DNA from: Megalobrama amblycephala
Lineage: Eukaryota > Chordata > Actinopteri > Cypriniformes > Xenocyprididae
DNA: 64,000 nucleotides
NCBI RefSeq assembly: GCF_018812025.1
Contig: NC_063049.1
Coordinates: 15,953,734-16,017,733, forward strand
Direction of reading: 5' to 3'
Shown: one piece after another, positions 40,001 through 53,800 of the stretch
How the letters are laid out: every line of letters starts with the position of its first letter
How positions within the stretch are numbered: position 1 is the first letter of the stretch
Notes under the pieces: model-generated
The model's input: the letters and a program-made list of their open reading frames with translations, nothing else
What the model was told of the DNA's origin: nothing
The model's database searches: none
Position numbers and translations under genes: made by a program

Positions 40001-42809
40001 TTGAGACACAAACCGCTCATGATTTTTTCTTCTTTAAATCAAAAGTGATGAAACGTCATTCCAGCCCAGTTCACTTCACATAACGGTCATGCTTCATAGT
40101 CACTTCAGTCCTGATTCACCATATTAGGAGCATGACCTAGTTTCTCACACTCTAAACTCTGACTGTTACTTTTATGGGCAGTTTTAGTGTTTCACAGCCT
40201 CAGTTTCCACCTTAAACCTAAAATGTTGCACTTAGCTTTGCCATGCTAATGACATCTTTAGCAGAGCCCTGTTTAAAGTGGAAACACTATCTTAACAGCC
40301 TCCATATGGCGACTGTAATCGGAGGTCTGCTGACAGAAATGTCATGCTGCAAGAGTGATTTTGCTGCCCTGTTATGGTGTATGAGGGATAAAAACCAGAC
40401 ATTCTCAAATCCTTTTTCAAATGTCAATGTATTGAACATACAAAGGGTTAACACATTTATCGCTGTGTTTCTCTCAGTGCTTTTCTATCTGTAAAGGAAG
40501 GAAGCACCCTTCAGCTTTACAGATATGAGAAGTGAAGGAAATTGAATGTTAGAGTTGGAATGGCACCAACAGGAAAGCTTTTGTTTTAGTTGCTGTTGTT
40601 TTAGAAAACAAAAACATCAACAATACTCTGATTCTCTTTAGATAAACTGATAAGTTTTACCAAAGTAATCAGGCAATCTTAAAGAAAGTGCCCTTACATG
40701 TTTAAACTGCAGGAAATATTCATGTGACTGTCCACAGACACAGCAATGTTAAAGGCCCACTGAAGTGCCTTGAAACGCGCAGCATTATTCAAAGTGTTGA
40801 CGTAATTTCCACTGAAACAGGAAGACAAGGCTATCGATCAGCTCCTCCCCTTTTTTAAAATAGCCAATAGCGTGTTGTTTATATCACAGCTCGGCGAGAG
40901 CCATTGAACTCTGTAAAGCCACAATTTCCTCCTAATCTCCTCCATATCGCTTTAAAATATAGCATTTTGTGCAGAATTCAAATGGGTCTGATACGTTTTC
41001 TGTATCACAACTATGCAGTGTTTTCAGCCACATAATGTTTTTTTTTTTTTTTTTTTTTTTTTAAGGTTTCAAACATTTAAATACACATTAGCACCAGTAA
41101 AACAATACATTTAGAGTTTATAAAATACACACTGATGTCAGACACCAGTGGAAGCAGCAATAACAATTCATTCAAATATAATTTGCCTACATTTATTCAT
41201 ATCAGACACACATAATGGGCCTAAGTAAAGTTGAGTTTACTCTATTATTCTTCCAGTTCACCAGCCACTTACTTGCATATATTTCGGGAGAAACTGATGA
41301 ATTCACGTGCTGTAAATCCAACTGACAGGACTCTGCGAACTTCGGGCAAACTAAGATGGCGGCGCCCATCTCGCATTATAGATCAAGATAAAGATAATTT
41401 ATAAAGGTTTTTAAATGACAAAACTACACATATTTGAGAATCAGAATATCAGATAGTTGATGACATGGTGAGCAAGTTTGTGAATATTTTAAATAAAAAA
41501 GGAAAAACAAAAAAATAGCAATCCAACTGTCATACAGTGTTATTGTGGCTGCAGTGTGTTACGTGACACGCATGACGTGTCGCCATGGAAACAATAAGTG
41601 CAACGTTCTAAAATAACGATCGCATAAAAAAACTCACTCTGGGGGAACAGTTAAGGGGCTCACACACTTGACGCGAAGCTCGGCGCCGCGAAGCTCAGCG
41701 CCGCATAGTGGCGCGTCACGTCTATAAAATTCAAACGCATTGTTTTCTATGAGTGTACGCACACCGGCGGCGACATTCGGCGCCTGTCTGCGGCGCCCAG
41801 CTACGACTCAGAAAACAATAGAAAACAATGCGTTCGAATTTTAAAGACGTTTCGCGGCACTGAGCTTCGCGTCTGGTGTGCAAGCCCCTTTAGAATACTT
41901 TTAACTCACGCTTGAAAGAGTTAAAGAGCATTGACCTGTACCAACTGACTGCTGCAGATTCATTTCGGCGTTGATATTATGATTATGGCGTGAACACAGT
42001 ATAAGCTTGTTGTTTTGGTTCAGGAGAAACTGTAAAAGCTGGCTGCTGTTTTGGTTGCGATGCTTGTGACTGGTGTCTGTCTCAACTCTGCATAGCATGA
42101 AACACTCTGATGACGTGTGATGTCTCTGTGAACAGGGTGTGCGAAGGTATGTAAAAACATACGTTGACAGGCAGGTAGGACATCCTCAGACCAAGGGATA
42201 TGATTGGACGAACATTTTATGGTCACTGTGAACCTTTGGTCACTGTTGCTATGATTACGCTATGAATCTGAGATTCACCAGTTATAATTAATAAGAAATG
42301 TTACATAAAGTATATGACGTAGATTCGTTTATACTCTAACTGTTAGTTTTACTGGACAGCTGGTATCAGTCTTCCTTCTTTCCACTGCTGTATCCTGTCA
42401 AATAGAAAGGCCAGCATGACACATGGCACATACTGTTTCTCTCTCTCTCATTCTAACATACATTACACATTACATCTGTCTTCCACACTGTTTAAGTTAA
42501 AGAAAGACTTGCTTCTCTCTGCTGAAATACTGTACACATGTAAGGAAGCCAAACCGACAGAATCCACCCAAACTGTTTGTACCTCAGGGATTTAGGGGCT
42601 TAATTTCACAATCTTTTTGATTATTTAACACTCCCCTGTTCTTGCTATCTTCACTTATTAAGATAAAATACTGCCTCAAAAATGCCCTCTAAATGCTCCC
42701 TCCTAAAACACCCTCCCTGCACATTTTAATTTCATGCGTACATCCCATTCCTCCGACACCTTTATCTTTTAAAGATCTGCTTGATTTTAGAATAACATTC
42801 AGAAGATGC

Positions 42810-42856
<47 letters not shown>

Positions 42857-45800
42857 GTCTGTTCCAGATGTTCAAACTGCTTTTTGGTCATGAAGCATCA
42901 TTTACACACCAGTTTGACCCATTCAGGCTGATTTGCGGAATGCAAATAAAATAAAATAAATAAAATAAAATAAAATAAAATAAAATAAAATAAAATAAAA
43001 TAAAATAAAATAAAATAAAATAAAATAAAATAAAATAAAGATATTCTTGTCTTTTTGCCAGTACATTAGATATATGTACTGGAAAAAAGACAAGAAAATT
43101 TTTATTTCATTTTTATAAAATAAAATCTTTATTTCACTTTCTTAAATCAATATACATTAATTTGAGATTATTTTAGATATTACTTTAAGATTTTAAGTCT
43201 TGTTTTCTGAAAAATGAAACAAAATTGAGTATAAGCTTAACCCTGCTCTGTCTGTCCTGGTGTTGTTGTGTCATTTTTGACTGAAAAAATTTAACTTTGT
43301 TGTTGTTGTTGTTGTTTTTTTGTTTTGTTTTGTTTTTTACTTCATTGGAATGGTAAAAAATTTGGTAAAGGTTTTTTGATGGTTTTGTGTGAAAAAAGCA
43401 ACACTTGAATTGTTCATGGTCAAAAATGACCGCATTGGAAATGAATGGGAGACAAATTTCATCTAGTGGAAACGTTTGGCATTACGCCCAAACAAAATCT
43501 TACTGAAAGCTCATTTATTGAGATATCAACCTCAAAATTGGAGCACAACTTTTTTAGATTTATGGCTTTATTTTTCTTACAGATTTAGAGTAAATCACAT
43601 TTTGGAAAATATATATTTCATCTAAAATTTCATTTTTTTATAATAATAAATTTAAACTTCTATAACTTTTTTTTTTGTTTCATTTTTTTTTTCCTACTTC
43701 AGCAATAATGTGCGAAGTGTCTTCTTTAAAAAGAGACCAAACTTAAGTCTGTGCTCCAAAGCATTCAAGATTTACGATTCATTTCAGGTCTATGCCCAAA
43801 AACTGGATAATTGGTAATAATTGGACAATTGGATCATAACTATTCCATAAATATAGTTTAGTACCATAAAATCTCCCAGAAATACAAAATATTAAATAAC
43901 AAACATTATCAAACTAAAATATAGTAAATTAATTAAAAAAGTAAAAGTAAAAAAAAAGAAAAACAAAATGAATCTACCAATGGTCAGAAAAATAAACTTG
44001 TTTTACATTGAGTTAGGTTTATTTTTCTTAACCCTTTGGCAGATATTTTTTGTTGTTTTAAGCTTAAACATACTTAATTTTGATACATTTTTTCAGAACA
44101 CAAGACACACAAGGAAAGTTCACATATTTTTGGGACATCTATGAGAACACACAATGCGCTCAAGTGAGCCAAGAGAACAAAAACAAATGTTAGAAATGGA
44201 AACTGGCATACAAATATCAAAATAAGCAATTCAAATCAATTCATTTCAATTGATTAATCATTTGTTTCCATGCATTCATGAAAAATAAATCAGTCCAATG
44301 TTTGTTTATTTTTCTGCCACAAAAAGCCTAGAAATCATAGCTCATTCAGAAATACATGTTTAATATACAATCTGTCAAAGCCTGAAACCAATTATCAAAG
44401 TGGTTCCTTCCAAAATATTAGCAAGTTAATTCTAAAAGCCAAAGAAACTACATTAAGGTTTACGAAACAGCCTCCTTTCCTTTCAGGATGTCACATATCT
44501 CACTTTTTGTACTGTACTCAGACATCCCAAGTCTCCCGGAAGTTCCGGGAGTCTCCCGCATATTGATAGTAGGGGTGGGAATCAGAGGGTACCTCACGAT
44601 ACGATACGATCACGATAAATGGCTCACGATAACGATAATATCGCGAGTCAGCGATTCTGCGATAATCGATATATCGCTAGACAATCCTATAATGATACAT
44701 CGCGATATTGGTCTTAATATGAAAACAAAATGCACGTGAAAAGGTTAAGTGCAGGTTAACGGATAAATCCGATCTTATATGTACATTTAATAGAGTTCAC
44801 GTCACCGAAAGCAAGAAATATGAGGTGCATTTTATTGACCATCAGTTAATTTCAAAATCAAAGACTGCAATAGGAGAGAGCGGCAACAGCACTGGTATAA
44901 GGTCTCATTACTTTTAATGAAGATAATTGTGTGTTATGCGTCTGCGACTTACTTTCACTTTCATATGCGGCCGTTTGCGCGTCAGCTTGCTGAAGAGATC
45001 TGCGGCGATGTGTGATGCAGTAGCGTTGTCATATCTGACTCTCACATGTTTCAGTTTTAGTATTTTTGGGAGAAGTAAAATTTACATATGTAGTTTCAAC
45101 AACCAAATGCATTTAGACTGAGCATAGACAGTTTTGACTGGAATGCGTTCCAGACCATCTCCTGAAGTGGTTTGAGCGATCGGATTTAAATCCGTCTCAA
45201 ATGCGTATTTAGGCATTTAGACCTGGTCTTTTCACGATCGGATAGCTATCCGATCAGAGAAAATGCATGAAGTCACCAGGTGCAAACAGACCCTTTGATG
45301 TTCTTCAAGCGCTTAGATATACACGGGAGCTAGGGCTGGGCGATTATATCGCATGCGATTCTCACGCGCATTTCGTCAGTAAAGCCGGTTCCCTGATTAC
45401 CGCTAAATCGCCATCACCTGCTTTCAAATGGAGCGCCTTTTAATAGACAAAGCCGTAGTTCACGGAGAAGCCACGCAAAATCGCGTTCAGTATCGAAGAT
45501 GAATCGACTTCGATAATGAACCCGATTTTGCGTGGCTTATCAGTGATCTACGGCTCTGTCTATTAAAAGGCGCTCCATTTTAAAGCAGGTGATGGCGATT
45601 TAGAGGTAATCAGGGAACCGGCTTTACTGACGAAATGCGCGTGACAATCGCATGCGATATATCGCCCAGCCCTAACGGGAGCGTTCGAAAGCAGGCGTCT
45701 ATCAGAGGATCCCTATTATATGCTTTCAAATGCTCCCGTGTATATCTAAGCCCTCGGTGAAGAACGTCAAAGATGTCTACGACTGTCACATCAATGGTAT

Positions 45801-47780
45801 AAAAGTGCGTCAAGACTTTGAACTTAAACGTGGCTGGGGCATCTATTTTACTCACACTGCTGTCCGCCATCCTGTTAATAACCTCTTTTTCTTAGGCTAG
45901 TTAACTTAAGTTCACGTTTCCCTCATTCATGTGTCGAGCGCCGCCTTGAAGTAGGACGCTTTGAGCAAAGAAATTTATATATAGTGCTTTATTTTTTTAA
46001 AAATTAAAATATCGATATTTGGCGCAGCGATACGATTCTCGTATCGCACAGAGAAGGATGACGATATATCGCCATATCGATATTCTGTCCCACCCCTAAT
46101 TGATAGCGGCTCCCTGATGCCCGCAAATTAGTTAAAATCTCCCGGAATCTAGAGCGAGCGAGCAAGAGCGCGCATAGAGACTGTGTTTCAAACATAGACT
46201 GTAAAAAAATATGGACGTAGCGTCCGTGACGTCACCCATAGAGTTCTGAACAGCAGTTTTGACGCCTAAATGAGGCCGCGGCCATCTTAGCTGCGGGTCA
46301 CCGCACGTCACTCCCGGATAACAGAAAATGGGCAAAGAGGCGGGGAGGTGGTTTGAGCTGATATGACTGGTTGCTGAAACCACGCCTGCCTAGCTCGACG
46401 TGACCATGTTAGCAGCAAAGGAGCTATATCTAAGATACGATCTAAAATATTAATGAAGATAAGTTTTATCATCAGAACGTTCTAAAGGTTTACTGTCAAT
46501 CTACGGTGTGTTTTTTAAGATATAGATGCTCCAACAGCAGTAGTGTTGGTTGTGCAAATAACAACATGGAAAATCAAATGGGACTTCATACCTTTATAAT
46601 GAAATAGAGATCGCGAGATGAATCCAATCTGTGGCACTTGGGTAAAATATGAATGTCCATTGCAAAACAAAAAAACATGTCACATTTCTTCTGAATGATC
46701 TGCTCTCTGTCATCGTTCTTCAAGAAAGGATGCAATCTGAGCAGCGATCGTATCTAACAAACAAATGAGCCTGTGTCCAAAGTATATTTTTTTCAAAATA
46801 GTGCAGCAGTTTTAGTTATAATATCCAAGCAGTGCTGTCGGATTTTGATATCCTCCCGCCATTGTCATTGCAGTAAATCTCACAACCAAAACTTTCAGCC
46901 AATGCCACGATCCAACAACGTGTGTTCTGTGTCTCTTCCCCATGCATGCACATCTACACAGACACACATCAGTCTCGAATATTATGCAGCAAGCCATATT
47001 TTATAATTGTATAAAATAATCGAGCACAAATACGGCTGAGATGCCAAATTCAGCGGCAGCTGAGGTAACATGACGGCTCACAGACAGCAGCGCAATATAC
47101 CTGTCACTCAACTGACCACGCCCTTAATTATGCAGAACTTTAAGGCTTAATATAATTTAAACGGATAAGTTATAAAAAAATTCACCCCCCTCAGAGTTGT
47201 CATGAAGGGCAAAAATAGCAGTATAGACCAAAACCACAATTTGAACCAACTTGTAAATATGTTTTTTTCTGCTATAAACTTGGCCAATTTAACATGGGAC
47301 TCTATGAGATTCTGCTCTCTTTTGGAGCCTGTCCCTAGCGGCCAGTCGATGAATCGCAGTTTAAGTTACTTCCGTATTGGCTTCACGAGAGAAAGGGGGA
47401 GGTTGCCGCTTGGTTTCAAACATAGCGCGCAGGGCAGAGAGGGATAGGGAGCGAGAGAGAGACCTTGCGTGTGTGTGCGAAGGTCTGTATGACAGAGATG
47501 TATGACAGAGAGCATCCCGAATGTCCTTTTTCGGCAAATCAACCAATCAATTATCAGTGAGGTGAGTTGACAAGTTTCATTTCATGTGCATATTATTCAG
47601 GCAAGTTGCCAAGGCTACATGAAAACAGCAAACTCCTTAGACCTGTTTAAAGTTGCAATGGGAAATAAATAAAAGCAGTTTACATAAATAGTATAAGCAG
47701 CTTATATAAATAGTAAAAGTAATCTACATATTTAAACATAATTAACGAATAATTGCATATGCCTATAGTTTATAGCTCCT

Positions 47781-47813
<33 letters not shown>

Positions 47814-50800
47814 GGGGGGGGGGGGGGGGGTACCTCCCTGAAATGACTTTTTGCAGGTTGGGATGTCTGTGTACTTTAAACCAGCATAAAAGTAAAGGTG
47901 AGGACAAGTTGTGTCTCTGTGTTTTCACACCTGATTCATTTTTCACGCTTTCATGGGTTGTTTGCTCTGAGAGCAATGCAGAGACGCCCTAGACAAAACC
48001 AGAATAGAGACGTTTATACATCACAGGCCAGCAAACACAAAATCTCAAGATAATGTCTTTGAACGCACAGACATTTTTAAGCACTCACATTTTCCACATC
48101 TATAAAAACATTACTTTTTAAGACTTTTATCAGCACTCTTGTCTGCTTTCGCTATTTTTCTGCTCATGTCATGTTTGGGTTTGTTGGGATGCAAGACTGA
48201 CCCAAGAAGGAAAAACAAAATTCCCATTTCAAAGCGGTTCCCCTGCTGTGCTGATCCAGGCTGCAGATTAGCAAGCTGTGGTCTGAACTGGGCGATAGTC
48301 ATCGCAGGATCTCTGAGTGCTAAAACATACATTAGAATGATAAAACAACATATACACATGTGCAGAGATCATGCTACTCATGCATGTCGATGGGTGGGAT
48401 TTGACCTCAGTCATGCATTGGGGAAAGAGGAATGTCTGATCCCTAACAGATCTGACTGTGGCCTTCAGAGATCTGGGGGTTATTTCTAACAGGATGGAGC
48501 AGAAAAGGGAAGATTGGAGAGAGTCTTTTATAATGAATACAAAACTATCAGAGATCTGGGGGTTATTTCTAACAGGATGGAGCAGAAAAGGGAAGATTGG
48601 AGAGAGTCTTTTATAATGAATACAAAACTATAGACTCTAGAAACTAACGTCGGTTAGACTTTATTTCGATAGTCCACTTTATACATTCTGTTGACTATAA
48701 GTAACTTTGCAACTACATGTCAACTAACTCACATTGGAGTATTAGTAGACTGTAGTAGACTGTTTGATTAGGGCTGTGTTAAGGTTAGTAGAATAAGTTG
48801 ACATGTACTTGCCAAGATACTTGTAGTCTGTTGGGGGAGCATCAAAATAAAGTGTTAGCAGACAGTTCATTAATACTCTAATGACTGGTAGTTGACATTG
48901 CAAAGTTATTTATAGTTAGTAGAATGTCTAAAGTAGACCATCAAAATAAAGTGTTACCTTAACTTCTAGTGGGATGTACTCAACCTTTCAAACGTTTGGT
49001 GTTGGCAAGATTATATACATTTTTTAGAAACTCAAGTTTCTTATGCTCAAGGCTTTAAAAACTTTTCAAAATACCATTACTACTAATAACTGTTTTCATA
49101 TTTTTGTGGAAACCAGAAGACCAGCATTTATTGATACCTTTGATTTATTTAATGTGTCATTACTGAATAAAAGTATCAATTACTTTAAAACATCTTACTG
49201 ACTCCAATGCAATATGCAATAAATTAAATAAAAATGTTAGATTTCAAAATCAAATTTATAGTCAAGTATATAGAATCTATGTAAACTAAAAATATATATG
49301 AACTAAAAAAAAAAATACTCTAGAATGGGTAACAGTAATTAACAGGGCTGCATAAATTAATGTATTATTAAATGTTGGTTTGTTGTTAGATTTATTAAAG
49401 GAACATATTTATTTAATAGTTTATATTTGGTGTCAGAGTTTTTCTGCAAAAATTGAGAAATTGGACCTTGCTTCAAAACAATCAAACAAATGAATGAACA
49501 AAAGGGCAAACGAACAAATAAACAAACAAACATAAATAAATAAATTCATTTATTCATTCCAGAATATGTTACTGTGACGGGTGGTTGTATAAGTAAGTGC
49601 AACAAAGAACTGAAACAAAGAACTGAAAACAGGGAGTATATATACGCAGACTAAATGAGTTAATTAAATGAACGACGGGTGAACATAATCATAATCAAAC
49701 ACACTAGGAATCTAGTGCCTAGTCCACATGTACACGGGTATTTTTGTCCTTCATCTTAAAAAAAAAATCTCATCCACATTAAAACGCAAAAACATGCTAT
49801 GAAGCGCTGTCAGGAGCATGCCAAACCAACAGGGGGCGATATTACCCTAACCGTAAAGCCATGTTGGCCAATCAGATGCCTGGAAAAAAGGTTATTACCA
49901 GTTCCAATTCCAACGTCAAAAGCCAAAATCTCCGGTTTCACCGTCTACACGACAACACTGTAACCGGAGTTTGTAAAAATCTTCACCCTGGCAAGAGTTT
50001 GAGTGACTGGAAAAGGGGTTTGCGTGTAGATGAACATAGAAAATGCTGCGGTTTGGAAAATACCCTTATTTGTGTGGACAGGGCCTAGGTCAAATGACAG
50101 GGCAAACAGGCAGACAGTAACAGAACCAAAACACAATGAAACTAAGCCAAAACACAACATAACAGAATGTAATCATTACAGTTTCTTCTTGGTTATCACA
50201 ATTATGAAGAATTGTACTTTTTTTCTAATAGAAGGAATTCATGCAATAACAGTGTTGTACATTAAATATGAGATAGCATATTGTATTTAAAATGTGTTAA
50301 TAATAAAATGTTTGTAGTACAATTAATTGAATATCAATTTAACAGATTATGATAACATTGCTTTATTATTATGAATTGGTGGATACAGTCAAAGCAAGAA
50401 CATGGCCTATTTTTCATACTAACATATTTAATAATGTTGACAACAAAAACATGGCATTTGTGCCTCACAAAAATGCTTTAAAACAGTCCTGAAATGTCAA
50501 ACTGTGACTTATTGCTGGAAAGTGCCTACTTGTTTTAATGGACTGACCGACTATTAAGAAGTAGGTCAGCACTATATTAAACTGAAACAGGCGTGATGAT
50601 ATGTGTGTGTGTGTGTGTGTGTGTTGGTTATTCTACTTACAAGACATCCAGTTCCCTTGTAGAAAGGGATATTTTTTGTCAGCTTGTCTGCGAATTGCTG
50701 GAAGAATGCCTCTCATTGGCACTGAGATTGCATTAGGGATGTCAGAGCTAACATTATAGCCAGAGCTCGGTCTGTTCACATACGGAAATTACACTCCAGG

Positions 50801-53800
50801 GATGGTGGGCTTTTGTAGAAATGGCCAGAGTGGGTCACGCCAGAGGTGATATTTGAGACCGAAAGCGATGATTCTCATGGTCCTAAGGACCCACATGCTG
50901 ATTCAGTTAGGCCTGTTGGAGGGCTCACGGGTGGGGGCAGTCCGGTCTCAGGGCTGACCCCGGCAGCTGGTGGAAGTCCTCGCCAGGCCTGCTTCTCCAG
51001 ATGTGCAGACATTTGGCTGCCTGCCTCACACGTGAGTGAGAGAATGGCTGCAGTGATAGAGGGTGCGTGGATGGAAGAAATGGGTTCCCAGGGTCCAGTA
51101 TCATGCTTAGACCAGCTGTCCATCTAGTGATATAGAGAGAGGCCTTTATTTGGGTCTTAACAGTAGAACAGGTCTGTTAAAATGTTGGCCTGATGCCTCT
51201 GTTTGAATGTACAGGCCTCTCTCCATGATATCTGTCATCTTTCAGTATAGACCAAACAATTTGTATGCGTGCCAACTACCTGTTTTATCGCCTTGGTAAG
51301 AAAGAGAGAAAGTTCTTGTGCATGTTTTTTGTCATAATAATTCTCAGTGTTTACAACAGTTAGCTTGCAAATAAATGTCTTGGCTTGAGTTATTATACAC
51401 AATTTTCACCTTACAGTACATAAGTAGTTAAAGGTGTAATATGTAATATTTTTGCAGTAAAATATCCAAAAACCACTAGGCCAGTGTTATATATTTTGTT
51501 CACTTGAGCACTTACAATATCTCAAATGTTTCCAACTATTTGTAAATCATGAGAAAATTACAATTTTAACCAAAGTTCTGAGTCGCCTGTCAATTGCGTC
51601 ATACCCGCGTTACCCTCGGTCTGCCTCAGTTTCCGGATTTATTTTGTAGAAACCATGGAAACACCAAAGACGCTTTAATATTTACATGTTTTATTAGACA
51701 AGGGAACAACTATTTTGATATATTTGTTGACAGAAAGCAAATTATTGTTATATAGCTCAACACATTTAGACTTATTGTTTAAATCTAATTTTCTTGATTT
51801 TTTGCGAGTACCATGCTTTACCATGCCTCAGAGAAATACACAATGTTGTGAAGTAGCTAACATAGCATAATCAGATGCAGCTTTATTTTTAGTAATTTTC
51901 AGAATTTTCTGCATCATACAATACATTTTAAAAATATAAGTGATGATTGTGCATTAGTGATGAACACCTGCTGTTAACAAGCAGAATCACTGAAGAAAAG
52001 AGAAACACAAGAACTACAACTGACTTCAGCCACAGCCTTATTAATTGATTAATTATCTCATTAACTTTAACTCTGCTTCAGTGTTATTTTAACACTATTT
52101 AGAGAGGGACCATATGTACTCTGAGCAGAGTTGATTTAACTCTGGGGATTTTACTGTGTAATGTTATAACATCATTTTCAACACACTCAAATGTATCTAA
52201 TATGATAAACAGAGCTGCGCTACCTCATACTCATGACCAGAAAAGCAGAAGCGACGGCAGCGACTGTGGCATAATAAAAGTCCCGCTGCTCGCGGCGTGT
52301 TGCGCAATCGCTCCAGCGGCCTCGTTCAGCTCCCACAACACTCGGTCCTGCTCTGCCACATACTACAGTAATGTTAATAATCACATCCATGAACATGTTT
52401 TCTTCCCGAGTCCTATCCCTATTTTTTTGCACCATCCGTTGTGGTGGAGACCACATGTCCCAAGATTCCGCTCTAAAACTTGGCATCATCAAGCTACGCC
52501 TTTGTTTTGAATAGGCCTCTAGTGGACAGAATTCTTACATACTGCATCTTTAAGTCATATTCAATCTTTGTAGTGCAAAGTGCAAGCTCTGTTGTGCCTT
52601 TCTATCATAAAAACTTTGGTACAATAATAACATAATCTTACCATTTCTGAAGTATGCAGTATATTGTACACAGTATTAAAGGGTTAGTTCACCCAAAATG
52701 AAAATTCTGTCATCAATTACTCACTCTCATATCGTTCCAAACCCATAATACTTTCGTTCAATTTTGAAACAAACATGAAGATATTTTTTGATGAAATCTG
52801 AGAGCTGTCTTTCCCTCCATTTAACGTACAGTATATTCACCCAAAATTCTGACAGCTCAAAATGTTCATAAAGATGTTGTAAAATAAATCCATATTTTTA
52901 TTCCAAGTTTTCTGAAGAGACATTATCACAGAGACTTTAGAAAAACTTTATGGGAACTTGGTCAAAATTGGTAAAAATTCACAGGTACCATAGTTAAACT
53001 TTCTGGGAACTCCCTCTTCTGCCCTGCATGGAATACCGGGATGATCTACTACATTTGCTGAAATGTGAAGTATATAGAATATACTAAAACATCATAATGT
53101 ATACAACAATGTGCTTGACTTGACTTTTCCTTCGCATGTAACAAATGAAATGGATGTAATATCTCTTTTCCTGAGTCATTATTTGATGTTGAGACACAAT
53201 GCAAATATAATACTATTCTGCAACACCTTTCAAGATTTATTATTTAAGTGAAATTTGAAGCTGTAGCCCTTTCTTTAGCTTATATAAGACTTTATTTGTT
53301 TATTTTATGTAGGCCAAAGTTTAACGGCACAATTAAATGTACAATAACAAGAACAAATTCAACTGAATCTGTGAATGTTTTATTCATCTACATGAATAAA
53401 TTGTCCAAACTAATGCTTCCTTTGTGTCAAGTAAGACATGTTCCTGGATCAACATCTTTTGTTGATCCTGGAATAACACTATTATCCAAAAACATAGTCT
53501 TAACCCTATCCCTACACTGTAAAAAAAAATCCTGTTGTTTCTACGGAAAAATACCGGCAGCTGTGGTTACCAGAACAATACTGTAAAAATGACATCAAAC
53601 CGTAAATATACTTACGGAGTTACATGTGAATTTTACATTTTAAATATGTATATTTAACATTGGATTTCAGTATACTGTAAAAAAAAATCCCAGTAAAATT
53701 TACGGTAAAATAACATATTTCATTAACTGATATAATGTTAATTTACCAGCCTAATGAAGTACTAATATCTGTTTTGTATCTTTATAATACACTGACAGTC

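Larger units (their letters stand above)
44519..47869. mobile_element. Outer element A of a nested stack (CAGACATCCCAA ends)
   Basis: The ends CAGACATCCCAA and TTGGGATGTCTG are flanked by the identical hexamer TGTACT (44513-44518 and 47870-47875). It is interrupted by two independent insertions (44570-46098 and 46198-47413), leaving about 600 bases of its own. Its own sequence includes CTCCCGGAAGTTCCGGGAGT and a T/G tract at 47786-47830. Family uncertain. Confidence 0.75.

Noticed and set aside
47361..47546. Minus-strand frame of 61 codons with Ser/Arg repeats
   Set aside because: Comes from a GA-rich simple stretch (about 47433-47465) near the edge of element D.
50846..51127. Overlapping frames of 82-93 codons on both strands, Gly/Pro-rich
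   Set aside because: GC-rich patch, but no Gly at every third residue, no splice signals and no family. Not a collagen exon.
52202..52510. Pair of overlapping frames of 102 and 90 codons
   Set aside because: Inside a TTAA-flanked repeat. Opposite-strand openness reflects composition and no domain is recognised.
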